Source: Hellea sp. (GTDB taxonomy: Bacteria > Pseudomonadota > Alphaproteobacteria > Caulobacterales > Maricaulaceae). Taken from it: a DNA stretch of 64,000 nucleotides. Below are positions 43,952-52,503 of this stretch, in pieces (the stretch's first letter is position 1; the number at the start of each line of letters is the position of its first letter). Location of the stretch: contig JAOIVW010000007.1 of assembly GCA_028224375.1 (NCBI GenBank), forward strand, positions 1 through 64,000. Reading direction: 5' to 3'. The notes below the pieces were generated by a model. The model ran no database searches. It saw only the letters and a list, made by a program, of their open reading frames with translations, and was not told the origin of the DNA. A program made the position numbers and the translations under genes.

Positions 43952-45724
43952 CTAGCTTTGCAAATCCCGTAATTTTGCGTAAATACCGCCGCGTTTCTTT
44001 TTTAAGCTCTTATGCGTGCCTGTCTCTACGACCTTGCCCTTATCCAACACATAAATTCTATCCGCTTTTTGCACAGTGCTTAGCCTGTGGGCAATGACGA
44101 TTGTTGTGCGGCCATTTGAGAGCCGGTCTAAGGCAGTTTGTACTTTGGACTCGCTTTCAGCATCCAAAGCAGAGGTGGCTTCATCCAATAAGAGGATAGG
44201 CGCGTCGCGCAATATAGCGCGGGCGATGGAGAGGCGCTGTTTCTGCCCGCCTGATAATCCTGCGCCGTCTTCGCCGAGGATTGTGTCATAGCCCTTGGGT
44301 AGGGCCGTGATGAAATCATCCGCATCCGCCGCCTTAGCCGCCTTGATGATATCCGCTCGAGACGCCGATGTGTCGCCCAAACCGATATTCGCCGCAATGG
44401 TGTCGTTAAAAAGCGTCACGTCTTGGGACACGAGGGCGATAGCGCTACGCAAGCTATTCAAAGATAAGCGGCGCACATCGATACCATCGATTTGAACTTT
44501 ACCTGCGCTGACATCATAGAGACGCGGAATAAGATTTATAATCGTGGATTTACCGCCGCCTGACGGCCCGACTAAAGCGATGGTCTCATTAACATTGGCC
44601 TCTAGCGATACGCCGCAAAGCGCTTCTGTGCCGTCCTGATAAACGAAGCGCGCATCTGTGAGTTTAACGAAGCCTTGGGGTTCAGTTAGGTCTATCGCAT
44701 CGGGTTGTTCGGTAATTGTCGGCTGCTCGTCAATGACGTCAAAGATACGGGTGAGGGCGGAGAGGCCTTCTTGCACAACATTGTTGAGCGTGCCGAGGGC
44801 CCGTAATTTAGGAGATAGAATAAGCAAGCCCGTAAGGACTGCGCCTATAGACCCAGCCGTCGCCGTGTTGTTGGTCACTTGATAAACGCCGAATATCACC
44901 ACGCCCGCAATGGCGAGGCCGCCTAATATTTCAAGAATGGGATCAACGCGGGCTTGCTCTGTGACAAGCTTCATAAAAAGGCGTATTCTCTCATTAAAGC
45001 TTTTGCCTAAGCGTTTGTTTTCATTGTTTTCTAATCCGTAAGCTTTAATCATACGTGCGCCAGAAAAGCTCTCTTTTAGCTCTGAGGTTATCGTGCCGAT
45101 ATGAGCCTGAACATCTTTGGCGTTGCCGCGCATGCGCTGCGAAATCGCGATGATGGGCCAAAAGGCGAGCAGGAAAACGGTCATGACGAGCGATAGCTGC
45201 CAGTTTTGATACAGCATGGCAATAATGGTGAATATTACGGTTAGCAGAGCGGCGACCAAATTCGACATGGTGCGGATAAGCGCATTTGAAATCACTGTGA
45301 CATCATTGGTGAATTTGGAGATCAGGTTCCCTGTGGGCTCAAGTGCGAAGCTCGCATAGTCGCGATTATGGGCGGAGCTGAACATTTTCTTTTGCATTTT
45401 ACCCACAGCGTTGAGGGCTATTGAGTTAGACAAGATGCGCTGAATGTAATTTGAGACACCGGAGAGGGCCGTTATGCCTAGTAAGATTGGCAAAATTGCA
45501 TAGGCGTATGTTTTGGCATTGGCGGCGGCATCTGCGCTTTTGGACAGATTATTAGCTTCGTCCACGATATGCCCAACGACAAACGTGTAAGCGGCTGTTG
45601 CAGCAGCCAGCAGCGCCATAAAGAGAAAGGCTACAAAGAGCTTTCCCTTTTGCGGCCAAATATAATCGCGCCAAAGACGTTTAATCCTCCGGCGGTCAGT
45701 CTCATTTTTAATTGGCGGGTTCAT
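43952..45724 (-). CDS. MsbA-like ABC exporter (membrane and ATPase domains fused)
   Basis: A 590-residue half-transporter. Six membrane helices lie in residues 1-320 and the ATPase in 350-590, with Walker A GPSGGGKST, Q-loop SQDVTLFND, signature LSGGQKQR, Walker B ILLLDEATSALD and the switch histidine in IAHRLS. The position between the IMPase-DUF4170 gene and the Kdo/lipid A genes fits export of a lipid A-type substrate, but MsbA itself is not proven. Its start lies 100 bases after the stop of the IMPase fusion. Confidence 0.88.
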   Translation of the reverse strand: MNPPIKNETDRRRIKRLWRDYIWPQKGKLFVAFLFMALLAAATAAYTFVVGHIVDEANNLSKSADAAANAKTYAYAILPILLGITALSGVSNYIQRILSNSIALNAVGKMQKKMFSSAHNRDYASFALEPTGNLISKFTNDVTVISNALIRTMSNLVAALLTVIFTIIAMLYQNWQLSLVMTVFLLAFWPIIAISQRMRGNAKDVQAHIGTITSELKESFSGARMIKAYGLENNENKRLGKSFNERIRLFMKLVTEQARVDPILEILGGLAIAGVVIFGVYQVTNNTATAGSIGAVLTGLLILSPKLRALGTLNNVVQEGLSALTRIFDVIDEQPTITEQPDAIDLTEPQGFVKLTDARFVYQDGTEALCGVSLEANVNETIALVGPSGGGKSTIINLIPRLYDVSAGKVQIDGIDVRRLSLNSLRSAIALVSQDVTLFNDTIAANIGLGDTSASRADIIKAAKAADADDFITALPKGYDTILGEDGAGLSGGQKQRLSIARAILRDAPILLLDEATSALDAESESKVQTALDRLSNGRTTIVIAHRLSTVQKADRIYVLDKGKVVETGTHKSLKKKRGGIYAKLRDLQS

Positions 45725-45824
45725 CTTTTAAGACAGGACATAAGATGAGTGTTCAGTTTTAGGAGAATACGCGATGGCGTATGTCAATACGGCGAGAGAG
45801 TTCGACGCAAAAATGGACACTCAG

Positions 45825-46952
45825 TTAGCCAATGATGCCGTCTTTATCAGGATCAATGAGCTCATGTGCGTGAAGCACAAAGTAACGCATATGGGCGTTA
45901 TCAACGGTGCGCTGTGCTGCAGATTTCCAAGCAACCTGAGCGTCTGCAAAATTGGCGTATGCGCCAACAAAATCAACCTCTTTTAAATTCTTAAATTCGG
46001 TCTTATTTGGGTCTACCAATTCTCCGCCGATGACTAAGTGAAGAAGCTGTATATTTTCGCCGTCTGACATATTTTTATCCTCTAAATTCCTATCGGTGGG
46101 GATTGTCCCCATAAATCCAAAATCTCTAATCTTGTCATCGCTTTTTTCAAACTGAGAAATGACAGGTGTTATGCGGGCTAATAACAAAGCGTGAAGAGTC
46201 TTGCCAGCACAAATAACCCCCAATCCGCTGGTGGTTTCCCCGTCATAGCTGGGAGGTTTTCCGTGCAGATCGGTGACGACAGCCCCTGCCTCTGACGCGA
46301 TAAGCTGCGCGGCGGCCACATCCCAATCTGATTTAGGCGTAAAGGCTACGGTTGCTTCGGCTTGTCCGCAGGCCACTAAAGCCATACGGTAGGCCATGGA
46401 ATTGGCGACATGACAATTCATATCGGGCCAGCCCAAGCGCCTAAATTTACGGGCATAGCCAACCATGCGGATGCCTTCTACCTTGTCACAGTCAACAGCT
46501 TTAACAGCTTTACCATTTAGCGCCGCGCCGCCGCCCAATGTGGCTTCAAACATTTCATCATTTAGCGGATTATAAAGCGCGCCGGCCACAGAGATCCCGT
46601 CCTGAATAATCGCCACGGAAACGGCGAAATTATGTGTGCGGTCGATGAAGGCACGGGTGCCGTCAATCGGATCGACAACAAAGGTGCGCGGACAGGCGTG
46701 GCGGGAGTGGTCATCTTTGGTTTCTTCCGACAGCCAGCCATAGCCAGGACGCGCGGCCATCAAGACTTTTTCAAGATAGTCATTTACGGCGATGTCAGCG
46801 TCCGTAACGGGCGTGTTGTTAGATTTGTCCCAGATTTCTGCGTCATCAGCCAAAAAGGCATCTTTGGCGATTTTACCTGCCGCGAGAACAGCCTCTTTAA
46901 TTAGAGCCAAGTCCTCAACGTAAGGCACACAAACTTCATCAGCTCCCTGCAA
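45825..46952 (-). CDS. Inositol monophosphatase-family enzyme fused to a DUF4170 domain
   Basis: A 375-residue reading frame. Residues 1-262 are an IMPase/CysQ-type phosphatase with LSEETKDD, the metal site DPIDGTRAFIDRTHNF and WDVAAAQLIASEAGAVVTDL. A linker of about 30 residues leads to M295, from which a complete DUF4170 protein (81 residues; LLHLVIGGEL, VGAYANFADAQVAWK, MRYFVLHAHEL) runs to the end. In most alphaproteobacteria DUF4170 is a separate small gene at this place. An AGAGGA ribosome site eight bases before the ATG at 46070 suggests that the small protein is also made alone. The start overlaps the TldD/PmbA stop by 14 bases. Confidence 0.88.
   Translation of the reverse strand: MQGADEVCVPYVEDLALIKEAVLAAGKIAKDAFLADDAEIWDKSNNTPVTDADIAVNDYLEKVLMAARPGYGWLSEETKDDHSRHACPRTFVVDPIDGTRAFIDRTHNFAVSVAIIQDGISVAGALYNPLNDEMFEATLGGGAALNGKAVKAVDCDKVEGIRMVGYARKFRRLGWPDMNCHVANSMAYRMALVACGQAEATVAFTPKSDWDVAAAQLIASEAGAVVTDLHGKPPSYDGETTSGLGVICAGKTLHALLLARITPVISQFEKSDDKIRDFGFMGTIPTDRNLEDKNMSDGENIQLLHLVIGGELVDPNKTEFKNLKEVDFVGAYANFADAQVAWKSAAQRTVDNAHMRYFVLHAHELIDPDKDGIIG
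46070..46085 (-). promoter_or_regulatory. Internal ribosome site before the DUF4170 part
   Basis: On the minus strand AGAGGA stands about eight bases before an ATG at 46070-46068. This internal start would give a free 81-residue DUF4170 protein from within the fused frame. Confidence 0.55.
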
Positions 46953-48297
46953 CGGTCAGCCCCTCTGTCAAAAGAGTTGGCGCGACGGTTGAGCCGTCAA
47001 AGATAAGGTCATTTGCGGGGATGAGGGTTTTGTACATCTCAAGCAGGTTGCCTGCGATGGTAATCTCGCTAACCGGATAGGCTTTTTGCCCGTTCTCAAT
47101 CTTAAATCCTGCCACGCCGACTGAGTAATCCCCCGTATTAGAATTTAAAGAGGGGCCGAACATCTCTGTTATCCATAAGCCGTTTTCAACATGGCTTGTA
47201 AGCTCTTGCGGTGTTTTGATCCCTGCGGCCAGATAAGTATTTGTGGCCGACACACCAGGCGGTGAGCCGATGCTGCGCGTGGCATGGCCTGTCGTGACAA
47301 GGCCGAGCTGCTTGGCTGAGGCGCAATTTAAAAGCCATGTTTGCAGAGCGCCGTCTTTAATCAAGTGGCGCGTGACGGGGACAATGCCTTCGCCGTCATA
47401 GGGGCGGGAGCCGTGGCCGCGCGGCATAAGCGGGTCATCAATGATTTGTATGTTTGAGCTAAAGAGAGTTTCGCCCATTTTTTCTTTTAAGAACGACACG
47501 CCTCGCGCCACGGAAGGCCCCGTTATCGCGCCAACCATGGCGGCGACCAGAGAACCTGAAACGCGTTGATCAAAAATAACAGGCATTGAGCCTGACTCCA
47601 TTTGTTTTGAGCCCAAGCGCTTGACTGTGCGCTCTCCCGCGATGCGGCCAATATCTTGCGGCGTTTTTAAATCTTCAAACCAGCGCCTGCCGTCATGGTC
47701 ATAATCACGTTCCATCGCGCCGTCTTTCTCGGCAATGGCTGAGACGGAGAGGCCGTGACGTGAGGATTTCCAGCCTTGTGAAAAGCCGTGGCTTGTCATG
47801 AAGTGGATGGCGGAACTAGCATGGCTGGCATTTGCGCCTTCGGCTTGCTGAACGCCTTTCACCGCGAGCGCCGCAGCTTCAACCTCCAAGGCACGCGCTT
47901 TGAGCGCAGCTGGCGTAATGGGCGTGTCGTCATAAAGCTGTAGGTCGACATTATGTGTGTCGAGCTGGCTTTGCTCCGCCAGGCCGCAATAGGGATCCTC
48001 GGGCGCTAATTTGGCCATAGCCACAGCCCGTTCTGCGAGCTGGTCTATGGAGCTATCCGAAATATCAGAACTGGAAACACAGGCTTGGCGCTGCCCGACC
48101 ATGACGCGAAGCCCGATATCGCGCCCCTCGCTATTATCGACATCTTCAAGCTCCCCGCCGCGTACGACGACGGCTAAAGAGCGGCCATGGGTGGCGACGG
48201 CATCCGCAGATGTTGCGCCGTGATGTTTGGCGCGGGATAAAAGTTTTTCAAGTGTCGGCGCGAGCGCGGCAACACTGATGGGGTCATGAAGGGCCAT
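46939..48297 (-). CDS. TldD/PmbA-family metalloprotease
   Basis: A 452-residue member of the TldD/PmbA family, whose TldD-TldE complexes cut leader peptides and process modified peptides. PmbA-type traits are VVRGGELEDVDNSEGRDIGLRVMVG, VAASA-type central sheet segments, GRRWFEDLKTPQDIG and the C-terminal GVAGFKIENGQKAYPVSEITIAG. It lacks the HExxxH zinc motif of TldD, so it is the PmbA/TldE-like partner. The MAPEG gene lies seven bases upstream. Confidence 0.88.
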   Translation of the reverse strand: MALHDPISVAALAPTLEKLLSRAKHHGATSADAVATHGRSLAVVVRGGELEDVDNSEGRDIGLRVMVGQRQACVSSSDISDSSIDQLAERAVAMAKLAPEDPYCGLAEQSQLDTHNVDLQLYDDTPITPAALKARALEVEAAALAVKGVQQAEGANASHASSAIHFMTSHGFSQGWKSSRHGLSVSAIAEKDGAMERDYDHDGRRWFEDLKTPQDIGRIAGERTVKRLGSKQMESGSMPVIFDQRVSGSLVAAMVGAITGPSVARGVSFLKEKMGETLFSSNIQIIDDPLMPRGHGSRPYDGEGIVPVTRHLIKDGALQTWLLNCASAKQLGLVTTGHATRSIGSPPGVSATNTYLAAGIKTPQELTSHVENGLWITEMFGPSLNSNTGDYSVGVAGFKIENGQKAYPVSEITIAGNLLEMYKTLIPANDLIFDGSTVAPTLLTEGLTVAGS

Positions 48298-48304
48298 TGA
48301 TATC

Positions 48305-48709
48305 CTAGTTAATCGTGAAGGTGAAAATCAGCCATAGCAAATAAATGGCGGTACCAAGGAAGGTAAAAAGTGTCATTGCCATGCCGATAACGCGGCCTTT
48401 GCCCATTGCGCCGGGCTGCGCCATACCGTGAGCGTGTAAGATGCGGCCTAAAAAGAAAATGGCCCCAAAAAGATGTAAAGAGATAGAGCTTGCGTTCATC
48501 ATGGCCAGCGCGAAGAGGCCGATAAGCGCAAAGGGTGTGGTCTCGACAAAATTTCCGTGAGCGCGAATACGCGCTATCAGAGCCGGCTTATTGCCATCAC
48601 CTAGATTGACATTTTCTTTCATGCGAACCTGTCCAACCCTAAGCATAAGGACAGGCAGGAGTATGAGGTGGAGCGCAATATAAAAGGCTACGATTTGAAA
48701 TGTTGTCAT
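48305..48709 (-). CDS. MAPEG-family membrane protein
   Basis: A 134-residue protein with four membrane helices, the MAPEG fold of glutathione-dependent eicosanoid and detoxifying enzymes. RIRAHGNFVETTPFALIGLFAL and FLGRILHAHGM are typical of bacterial YecN-like members. It stands between a DsbA-like gene (17 bases) and the TldD/PmbA gene (7 bases), probably in one operon. A thiol-related role is suggested by the family only. Confidence 0.88.
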   Translation of the reverse strand: MTTFQIVAFYIALHLILLPVLMLRVGQVRMKENVNLGDGNKPALIARIRAHGNFVETTPFALIGLFALAMMNASSISLHLFGAIFFLGRILHAHGMAQPGAMGKGRVIGMAMTLFTFLGTAIYLLWLIFTFTIN

Positions 48710-48726
48710 CTATGCCTCCTAGATTT

Positions 48727-49422
48727 TTATTGAGCGGGCGGCAATTTTGCAGCCTCATTGAGCGCTTTCAAATGCGCGTCAACAGGCTGTGCCCCTTGCA
48801 CGGCAAATTGTCCATTGTAAATAAAACAAGGCACACCATTAATGCCGAGATTGCGAAAATACATAATTTCTTCCCGCACGGCATTTTTATCATCTTCCTT
48901 GGTCAGCAACTCTGCAACGAGATCCGCGTCCATGCCAATCTCCTCTGCAATGCCTTTGAGGACATCGTGATCGCCAATATCTTTGAGGTCGGTAAAGAAA
49001 CTACGAAAAAGGGCGTCAGAGGCGGCATTGCCAAGATCCTGACCTTGGGCCCATCTTAAAAGGCGGTGTCCATCAAGCGTATTGGGCCGCATCGGGATTT
49101 GTCCGAATTTAAAATCAATGCCGACCTCGGGGGCTGCAGCTTCCAACGCGTCCCGCATAGCCTTGTAACGGTCTGATGTGCCGCCTGAGTTAAATTTTTT
49201 CTTCATATAATCATTATAGGGGACGCCGCCTTCGGGAACGGTCGGGTCCAGCATGTAAGGTCGCCATGTCAGCCTAATATCATGTTTAGATTGCTTGGCG
49301 GCTTTTTCAAAATAACGCACGCCCAGCCAACACCAAGGACAGACGATATCCGAGACAATATCCACTTGTATGGTTTGTTTGGCGTTTTTATGAGAGCTTT
49401 TAGACGATTTTTTCTTGGCCAT
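48727..49422 (-). CDS. DsbA-family oxidoreductase (FrnE-like)
   Basis: A 231-residue thioredoxin-fold protein with the active site VCPWC near residue 34, followed by WLGVRYFEKA, LDGHRLLRWA and the cis-proline region GVPCFIYNGQFAVQGAQ. FrnE-type proteins act in the cytoplasm; no signal peptide is present, and the N-terminus is lysine-rich. It heads the run MAPEG, TldD/PmbA, IMPase. Confidence 0.88.
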   Translation of the reverse strand: MAKKKSSKSSHKNAKQTIQVDIVSDIVCPWCWLGVRYFEKAAKQSKHDIRLTWRPYMLDPTVPEGGVPYNDYMKKKFNSGGTSDRYKAMRDALEAAAPEVGIDFKFGQIPMRPNTLDGHRLLRWAQGQDLGNAASDALFRSFFTDLKDIGDHDVLKGIAEEIGMDADLVAELLTKEDDKNAVREEIMYFRNLGINGVPCFIYNGQFAVQGAQPVDAHLKALNEAAKLPPAQ

Positions 49423-49454
49423 AATCGGCGTTTAACCGAGTGAAGCCTTGCTGT

Positions 49455-49889
49455 CTAATCTTGACTTGCCGCTGCGAAATAGATTTCGGCTCTGTCACAG
49501 CGCATCCGAAACTTAGCCTCGGAGGATAAGTCTTTTTTGAAGGCTGAAATAGACCTGATGTCGTCTTGCGAGTACCCTTCGCTATAGAGTTTATCTTCTG
49601 CGCTAGCTCTATCCTGATATAACGCCACAGCACCGCGATATTGGCGCAGTGTCATTTTGTGTTTGTAAATTTTCGTCACGCAGAGGCAATAAACCTTCTC
49701 TTTGCCGTTATCCATGCAGCTATTTGTTAGCGCCATATCTTCTGAAGGCGTTGAAACATCACGTGCGGGAGCGGAATCTGATACCGGCGTCGACGCCTGC
49801 GCTTGCGCGACAAAAATATCAGCCTCACCGCCGAGGAAGAAAATGGCTGACAATATGGCAGCCGGAAGTATCTGTTTAAATAGTCTCAT
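49455..49889 (-). CDS. Exported protein, unknown function
   Basis: A 144-residue protein with a signal peptide (about 1-32, ends AQAQA). The mature part has NSCMDNGKEKVYCLCVTKIYKH, so three cysteines close together, and a later CDRAE, which suggest disulfides or metal binding. I do not recognise the family. It lies 32 bases upstream of the DsbA-like gene on the same strand. Confidence 0.6.
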   Translation of the reverse strand: MRLFKQILPAAILSAIFFLGGEADIFVAQAQASTPVSDSAPARDVSTPSEDMALTNSCMDNGKEKVYCLCVTKIYKHKMTLRQYRGAVALYQDRASAEDKLYSEGYSQDDIRSISAFKKDLSSEAKFRMRCDRAEIYFAAASQD

Positions 49890-50014
49890 TTGCGCCTCCG
49901 AACAATTTAGGTCGAAACCTTATGTTCGAATCTACAATAACATGTATCTCATCGCTAGAATTGTGACTTTCGTCACGCAAGCTTGTCATTTTTACCTAAA
50001 AAAGGACTTTGGGA

Positions 50015-50455
50015 TTAATCCGCCTTCACATTTTCAGGCGCCAGAGCGAGAAATTTCAAGACTGTCTCGACTTCCGATTCGGTAAGACCCTTGACGAGCC
50101 GGTCATTAAAATCGCGAAAATCATTCATGACCTGTTCGCGCAGAGCCCAGCCTTTATCGGTCAAAGCGACGGCTTTCGCGCGGCGATCTGAGGTGAGGGT
50201 GATGCGCTCCAAAAGGTCATCTGCCTCCATACGCCCAACTAAACCCGTAATGGCGGCATTATTGCGGCCTGTGCCTTCGGCCAAATCCGTTAAGCGGCAG
50301 CGGTCATGGTATCCGAGGTAAATTAAGACAGCCGCTTGGGATGTGCCCACGCCCGCATTTTTAGCTAGGTAGTTATCGGCTTCTTTGGAAAGGCGTGTAT
50401 GGGCACGATCCAAAATGAAAAAGAGACGTCGGTCGACAGGGCGGGCAATAGCCAT
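50015..50455 (-). CDS. MarR-family transcriptional regulator
   Basis: A 146-residue winged-helix repressor. The helix-turn-helix region is CRLTDLAEGTGRNNAAITGLVGRMEADDLLER and the wing reads ITLTSDRRAKAVALTDKG. A weak dyad, ATTAC-N9-GTAAT (50470-50488), lies just before its ATG and might be an autoregulatory site. Its targets are not evident from the neighbourhood. Confidence 0.88.
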   Translation of the reverse strand: MAIARPVDRRLFFILDRAHTRLSKEADNYLAKNAGVGTSQAAVLIYLGYHDRCRLTDLAEGTGRNNAAITGLVGRMEADDLLERITLTSDRRAKAVALTDKGWALREQVMNDFRDFNDRLVKGLTESEVETVLKFLALAPENVKAD

Positions 50456-50510
50456 AAGGTCTCCACAATATTACACATCCGAAGTAATAGAAGGGCTTGA
50501 TGTAAAACAC

Positions 50511-50543
50511 AAAAGAAAAAGCCGCCTGACAGTATCAGGCGGC
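50511..50543 (-). terminator. Strong intrinsic terminator, minus strand
   Basis: A perfect 9-bp stem, GCCGCCTGA with TCAGGCGGC (50521-50543), has a 5-base loop and runs into TTTTTCTTTT on the minus strand. It stops transcription coming from the msrB side and closes the small transcript candidate at 50720. Confidence 0.8.
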
Positions 50544-50617
50544 TTCTCTTTGAAGTTTGGGTCTCGCCAAGCACATTGCTTGGTTTCAAGATAGATATTC
50601 TTTACCCAATTTCGCTT

Positions 50618-50689
50618 TTACGAAAGGGCTAATCTAATAGCTTCGGGCAGACCCCTCAAAACAGATAAACAAATCAGACCTCCTTTCAT
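50618..50689 (-). CDS. Possible 23-residue small protein
   Basis: ATG at 50689 opens 23 codons that read MKGGLICLSVLRGLPEAI and end RLALS, an amphipathic helix-like peptide. The first codons contain AAAGGAGG, so the true start might instead be an in-frame ATT, or an out-of-frame TTG at spacing six that gives MFICFEGSARSY. Evidence is limited to the ribosome site, promoter and terminator around it. Confidence 0.25.
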   Translation of the reverse strand: MKGGLICLSVLRGLPEAIRLALS

Positions 50690-50816
50690 AATGCGGCCCC
50701 GGAATGGGACGGCTAACAATATGTTTAAGGTAAGCCTTTTCGAAAATCTGGCAAGAGGATAATTTTATTAAATTACATCTCCGGTTAAGTTTTCAGTAAG
50801 GCGAGTCACCGATAAT

Positions 50817-51350
50817 TCATGCTTTCCTGAAATGCAGAGCCGAACCATTGGCGCAAAATCTCTTGCCTGTAGGGGCTGGGCCATCGTTAAAAATATGGCC
50901 AATGTGACCTTTACAGCGTGAACAGTGCATTTCTGTCCGCAAAGAAAATAGTTTGCGATCTTCTTTTGTGCCTAGCGAACCATCAATGTTCTGCCAGAAA
51001 GATGGCCAGCCTGTACGCGAATCAAACTTAGTCTCAGATTCGAACAGCGGTAGTTCACAGCCCGCGCAATCATAGATGCCGGTTTCTTTGTTTTCGAGCA
51101 GCGCATAGGTGAATGGACGGTCAGTGGCCTCATGGCGAAGCACTTTATATTCCTGGTCCGTCAGACGGGCTTTCCATTGGCTATCCGTTAAGTTAGCCCA
51201 ATCAATATTCTCACTCATTTTTTTCTCCATAGCGCCTTTTGTACTGCCTTCGGCGGCTTGGGCTGTCGTGCCCGCTTTTGTGCAAGCTGCCAGAGCTAAG
51301 ACTGCAGCCCCTAGGCCTAATTCTCGTCTTGATAATGTTTTATTCAACAT
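50817..51350 (-). CDS. msrB: Exported peptide-methionine (R)-S-oxide reductase
   Basis: It repairs oxidised methionine. The 177-residue protein has a leader with SRRELGLGAA (Tat-like) and a lipobox-like LALAAC, then a MsrB domain (about 48-177). Two zinc pairs are in DCAGC and HCSRC, and FDSRTGWPSFW and the catalytic cysteine in FCANGSALHF are present. The leader implies action outside the cytoplasm, perhaps membrane-anchored. A perfect -10 box and a dyad lie before it. Confidence 0.92.
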   Translation of the reverse strand: MLNKTLSRRELGLGAAVLALAACTKAGTTAQAAEGSTKGAMEKKMSENIDWANLTDSQWKARLTDQEYKVLRHEATDRPFTYALLENKETGIYDCAGCELPLFESETKFDSRTGWPSFWQNIDGSLGTKEDRKLFSLRTEMHCSRCKGHIGHIFNDGPAPTGKRFCANGSALHFRKA

Positions 51351-51383
51351 GGGTCACTCCTATTCTAGACTCACAATATAGGA

Positions 51384-51420
51384 ATTATACGCGTGAATAG
51401 CTAAACAAGTTCTATTCACG
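51384..51420 (-). promoter_or_regulatory. msrB promoter with operator-like dyad
   Basis: On the minus strand a perfect TATAAT (51389-51384) stands 33 bases before the msrB ATG. CGTGAATAG (51392-51400) and CTATTCACG (51412-51420) form a 9-bp perfect dyad over the -35 region, a classical repressor position. Confidence 0.5.
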
Positions 51421-51442
51421 GTTAGGTGAAGTTCAAGCGGGT

Positions 51443-51470
51443 AAAAAGGAATCGATTCTGCGAATCGATT
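51443..51470 (-). terminator. Intrinsic terminator of ubiA
   Basis: AATCGATTC (51450-51458) and GAATCGATT (51462-51470) pair perfectly with a 3-base loop, and on the minus strand CCTTTTT follows. It lies 23 bases after the ubiA stop. Confidence 0.6.
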
Positions 51471-51493
51471 TCGTCAGCGCAGAACCGAACGAC

Positions 51494-52480
51494 TTAGTGA
51501 ATGTTTCCGATGATAAGTAATGGTATTATCAAGGCGAGAGCCGCCCAAAAGTTTGATTTAAATTTTCTCAATGAGTTTTTTGAACTATCGGGTTTGAACG
51601 TCACCAATTGCCATAAAAGGTGAAGTGCAAATAGTGATATTGGTAGGAATATAATCAAAAATACTCCTGAGCCAGATATGTCAATTGAAACTGAGTGTTC
51701 TTCTAGAGTTTCATATACTTCTTTTGATGGTAGAACCTCCTTAGCCACAGATATAAAAACAAGTATCACGCAAGCCATATAACTCACAGCTACTCCCAAC
51801 TTTACCCGCTTCCCAAAACGCCTAGCCGTGCTCTTCACCCCAATTTTCATGTCATCTTCAATATCCTGACAGGCATAGATAGTGTCATAACCGACCGTCC
51901 AGAATATCAGCCCTGCATAAAGAATAAAGAGCGGCAGACTCACCGTGCCTGTCTTGGCGGCATAGGCCACAAGCACAGCCCAGTTGAACGTCAATCCTAG
52001 CCAGAGCTGCGGCCACCATGTGATGCGCTTCATAAAGGGATAGGCGGCGACAAGCGGAATAGAGCAAAGCGAGATAATCTGCGCGAGCCTTGGCAGGCAG
52101 AGCAGCACGACTAGCCCCACAGCGCATTGCGCAAAGAGCCATATCCAGGCTTGTTTCGTCGTGACCGTGCCTGCGGGTAGGGGGCGCAGGGCTGTGCGCT
52201 CGACTTGCGCGTCCAAATCTTGGTCGACAATGTCATTATAAGTACAGCCCGCGCCGCGCATGGCTATCGCGCCGATAAGGATAAGCGCCGCCCATTTCTG
52301 GTCGGAGGATGCAAAGCCATGGGAGAGTGATGCAAAGGCCAAACCTATCCACCCCGGCAAAGCGAGAAGCCAATATCCGACAGGCCGGTCTAGCCGCGAG
52401 AGTTGCAGGTAAGGACGCAGGGAGAGAGGCGAGCGGTTCACCCAATGGGAGCGATCTGAGTCTTTGACGGGGGCTGTCAT
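51494..52480 (-). CDS. ubiA: 4-hydroxybenzoate polyprenyltransferase
   Basis: A membrane prenyltransferase of ubiquinone synthesis, 328 residues with about eight or nine helices. The two magnesium-diphosphate motifs are NDIVDQDLDAQVERT and YDTIYACQDIEDDMKIGVKST. The start MTAPVKD at 52480 is chosen because the ATG at 52516 lies inside a palindromic element. The last 110 residues are odd: an extra loop (SKEVYETLEEHSVSID) and AT-rich codon use, unlike the first two thirds, although the family ending KSNFWAALALI is recognisable. Confidence 0.9.
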   Translation of the reverse strand: MTAPVKDSDRSHWVNRSPLSLRPYLQLSRLDRPVGYWLLALPGWIGLAFASLSHGFASSDQKWAALILIGAIAMRGAGCTYNDIVDQDLDAQVERTALRPLPAGTVTTKQAWIWLFAQCAVGLVVLLCLPRLAQIISLCSIPLVAAYPFMKRITWWPQLWLGLTFNWAVLVAYAAKTGTVSLPLFILYAGLIFWTVGYDTIYACQDIEDDMKIGVKSTARRFGKRVKLGVAVSYMACVILVFISVAKEVLPSKEVYETLEEHSVSIDISGSGVFLIIFLPISLFALHLLWQLVTFKPDSSKNSLRKFKSNFWAALALIIPLLIIGNIH

Positions 52481-52503
52481 TTGTAGAGGCCAGAAGGGAA
52501 GCT

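Larger units (their letters stand above)
50511..50720 (-). ncRNA. Candidate small transcript (sRNA or small-protein mRNA)
   Basis: A possible promoter (TTGCCA at 50754-50749, 16 bases, TACCTT at 50732-50727) is followed by about 210 bases and a strong terminator. The RNA would carry an AAAGGAGG sequence (50686-50679), a small open frame and a perfect hairpin CCAAGC/GCTTGG (50567-50583). It could also be the 3' trailer of msrB. No known RNA family was recognised. Nothing else fills the 361-base gap 50456-50816. Confidence 0.35.

Noticed and set aside
45774-45986. 70-codon plus-strand frame with a TAGGAG site
   Set aside because: Most of it is antisense to the conserved DUF4170 domain and the peptide matches nothing known to me.
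50470-50488. ATTAC-N9-GTAAT as a MarR operator
   Set aside because: The arms are only five bases in AT-rich DNA; mentioned with the gene but not listed as a site.
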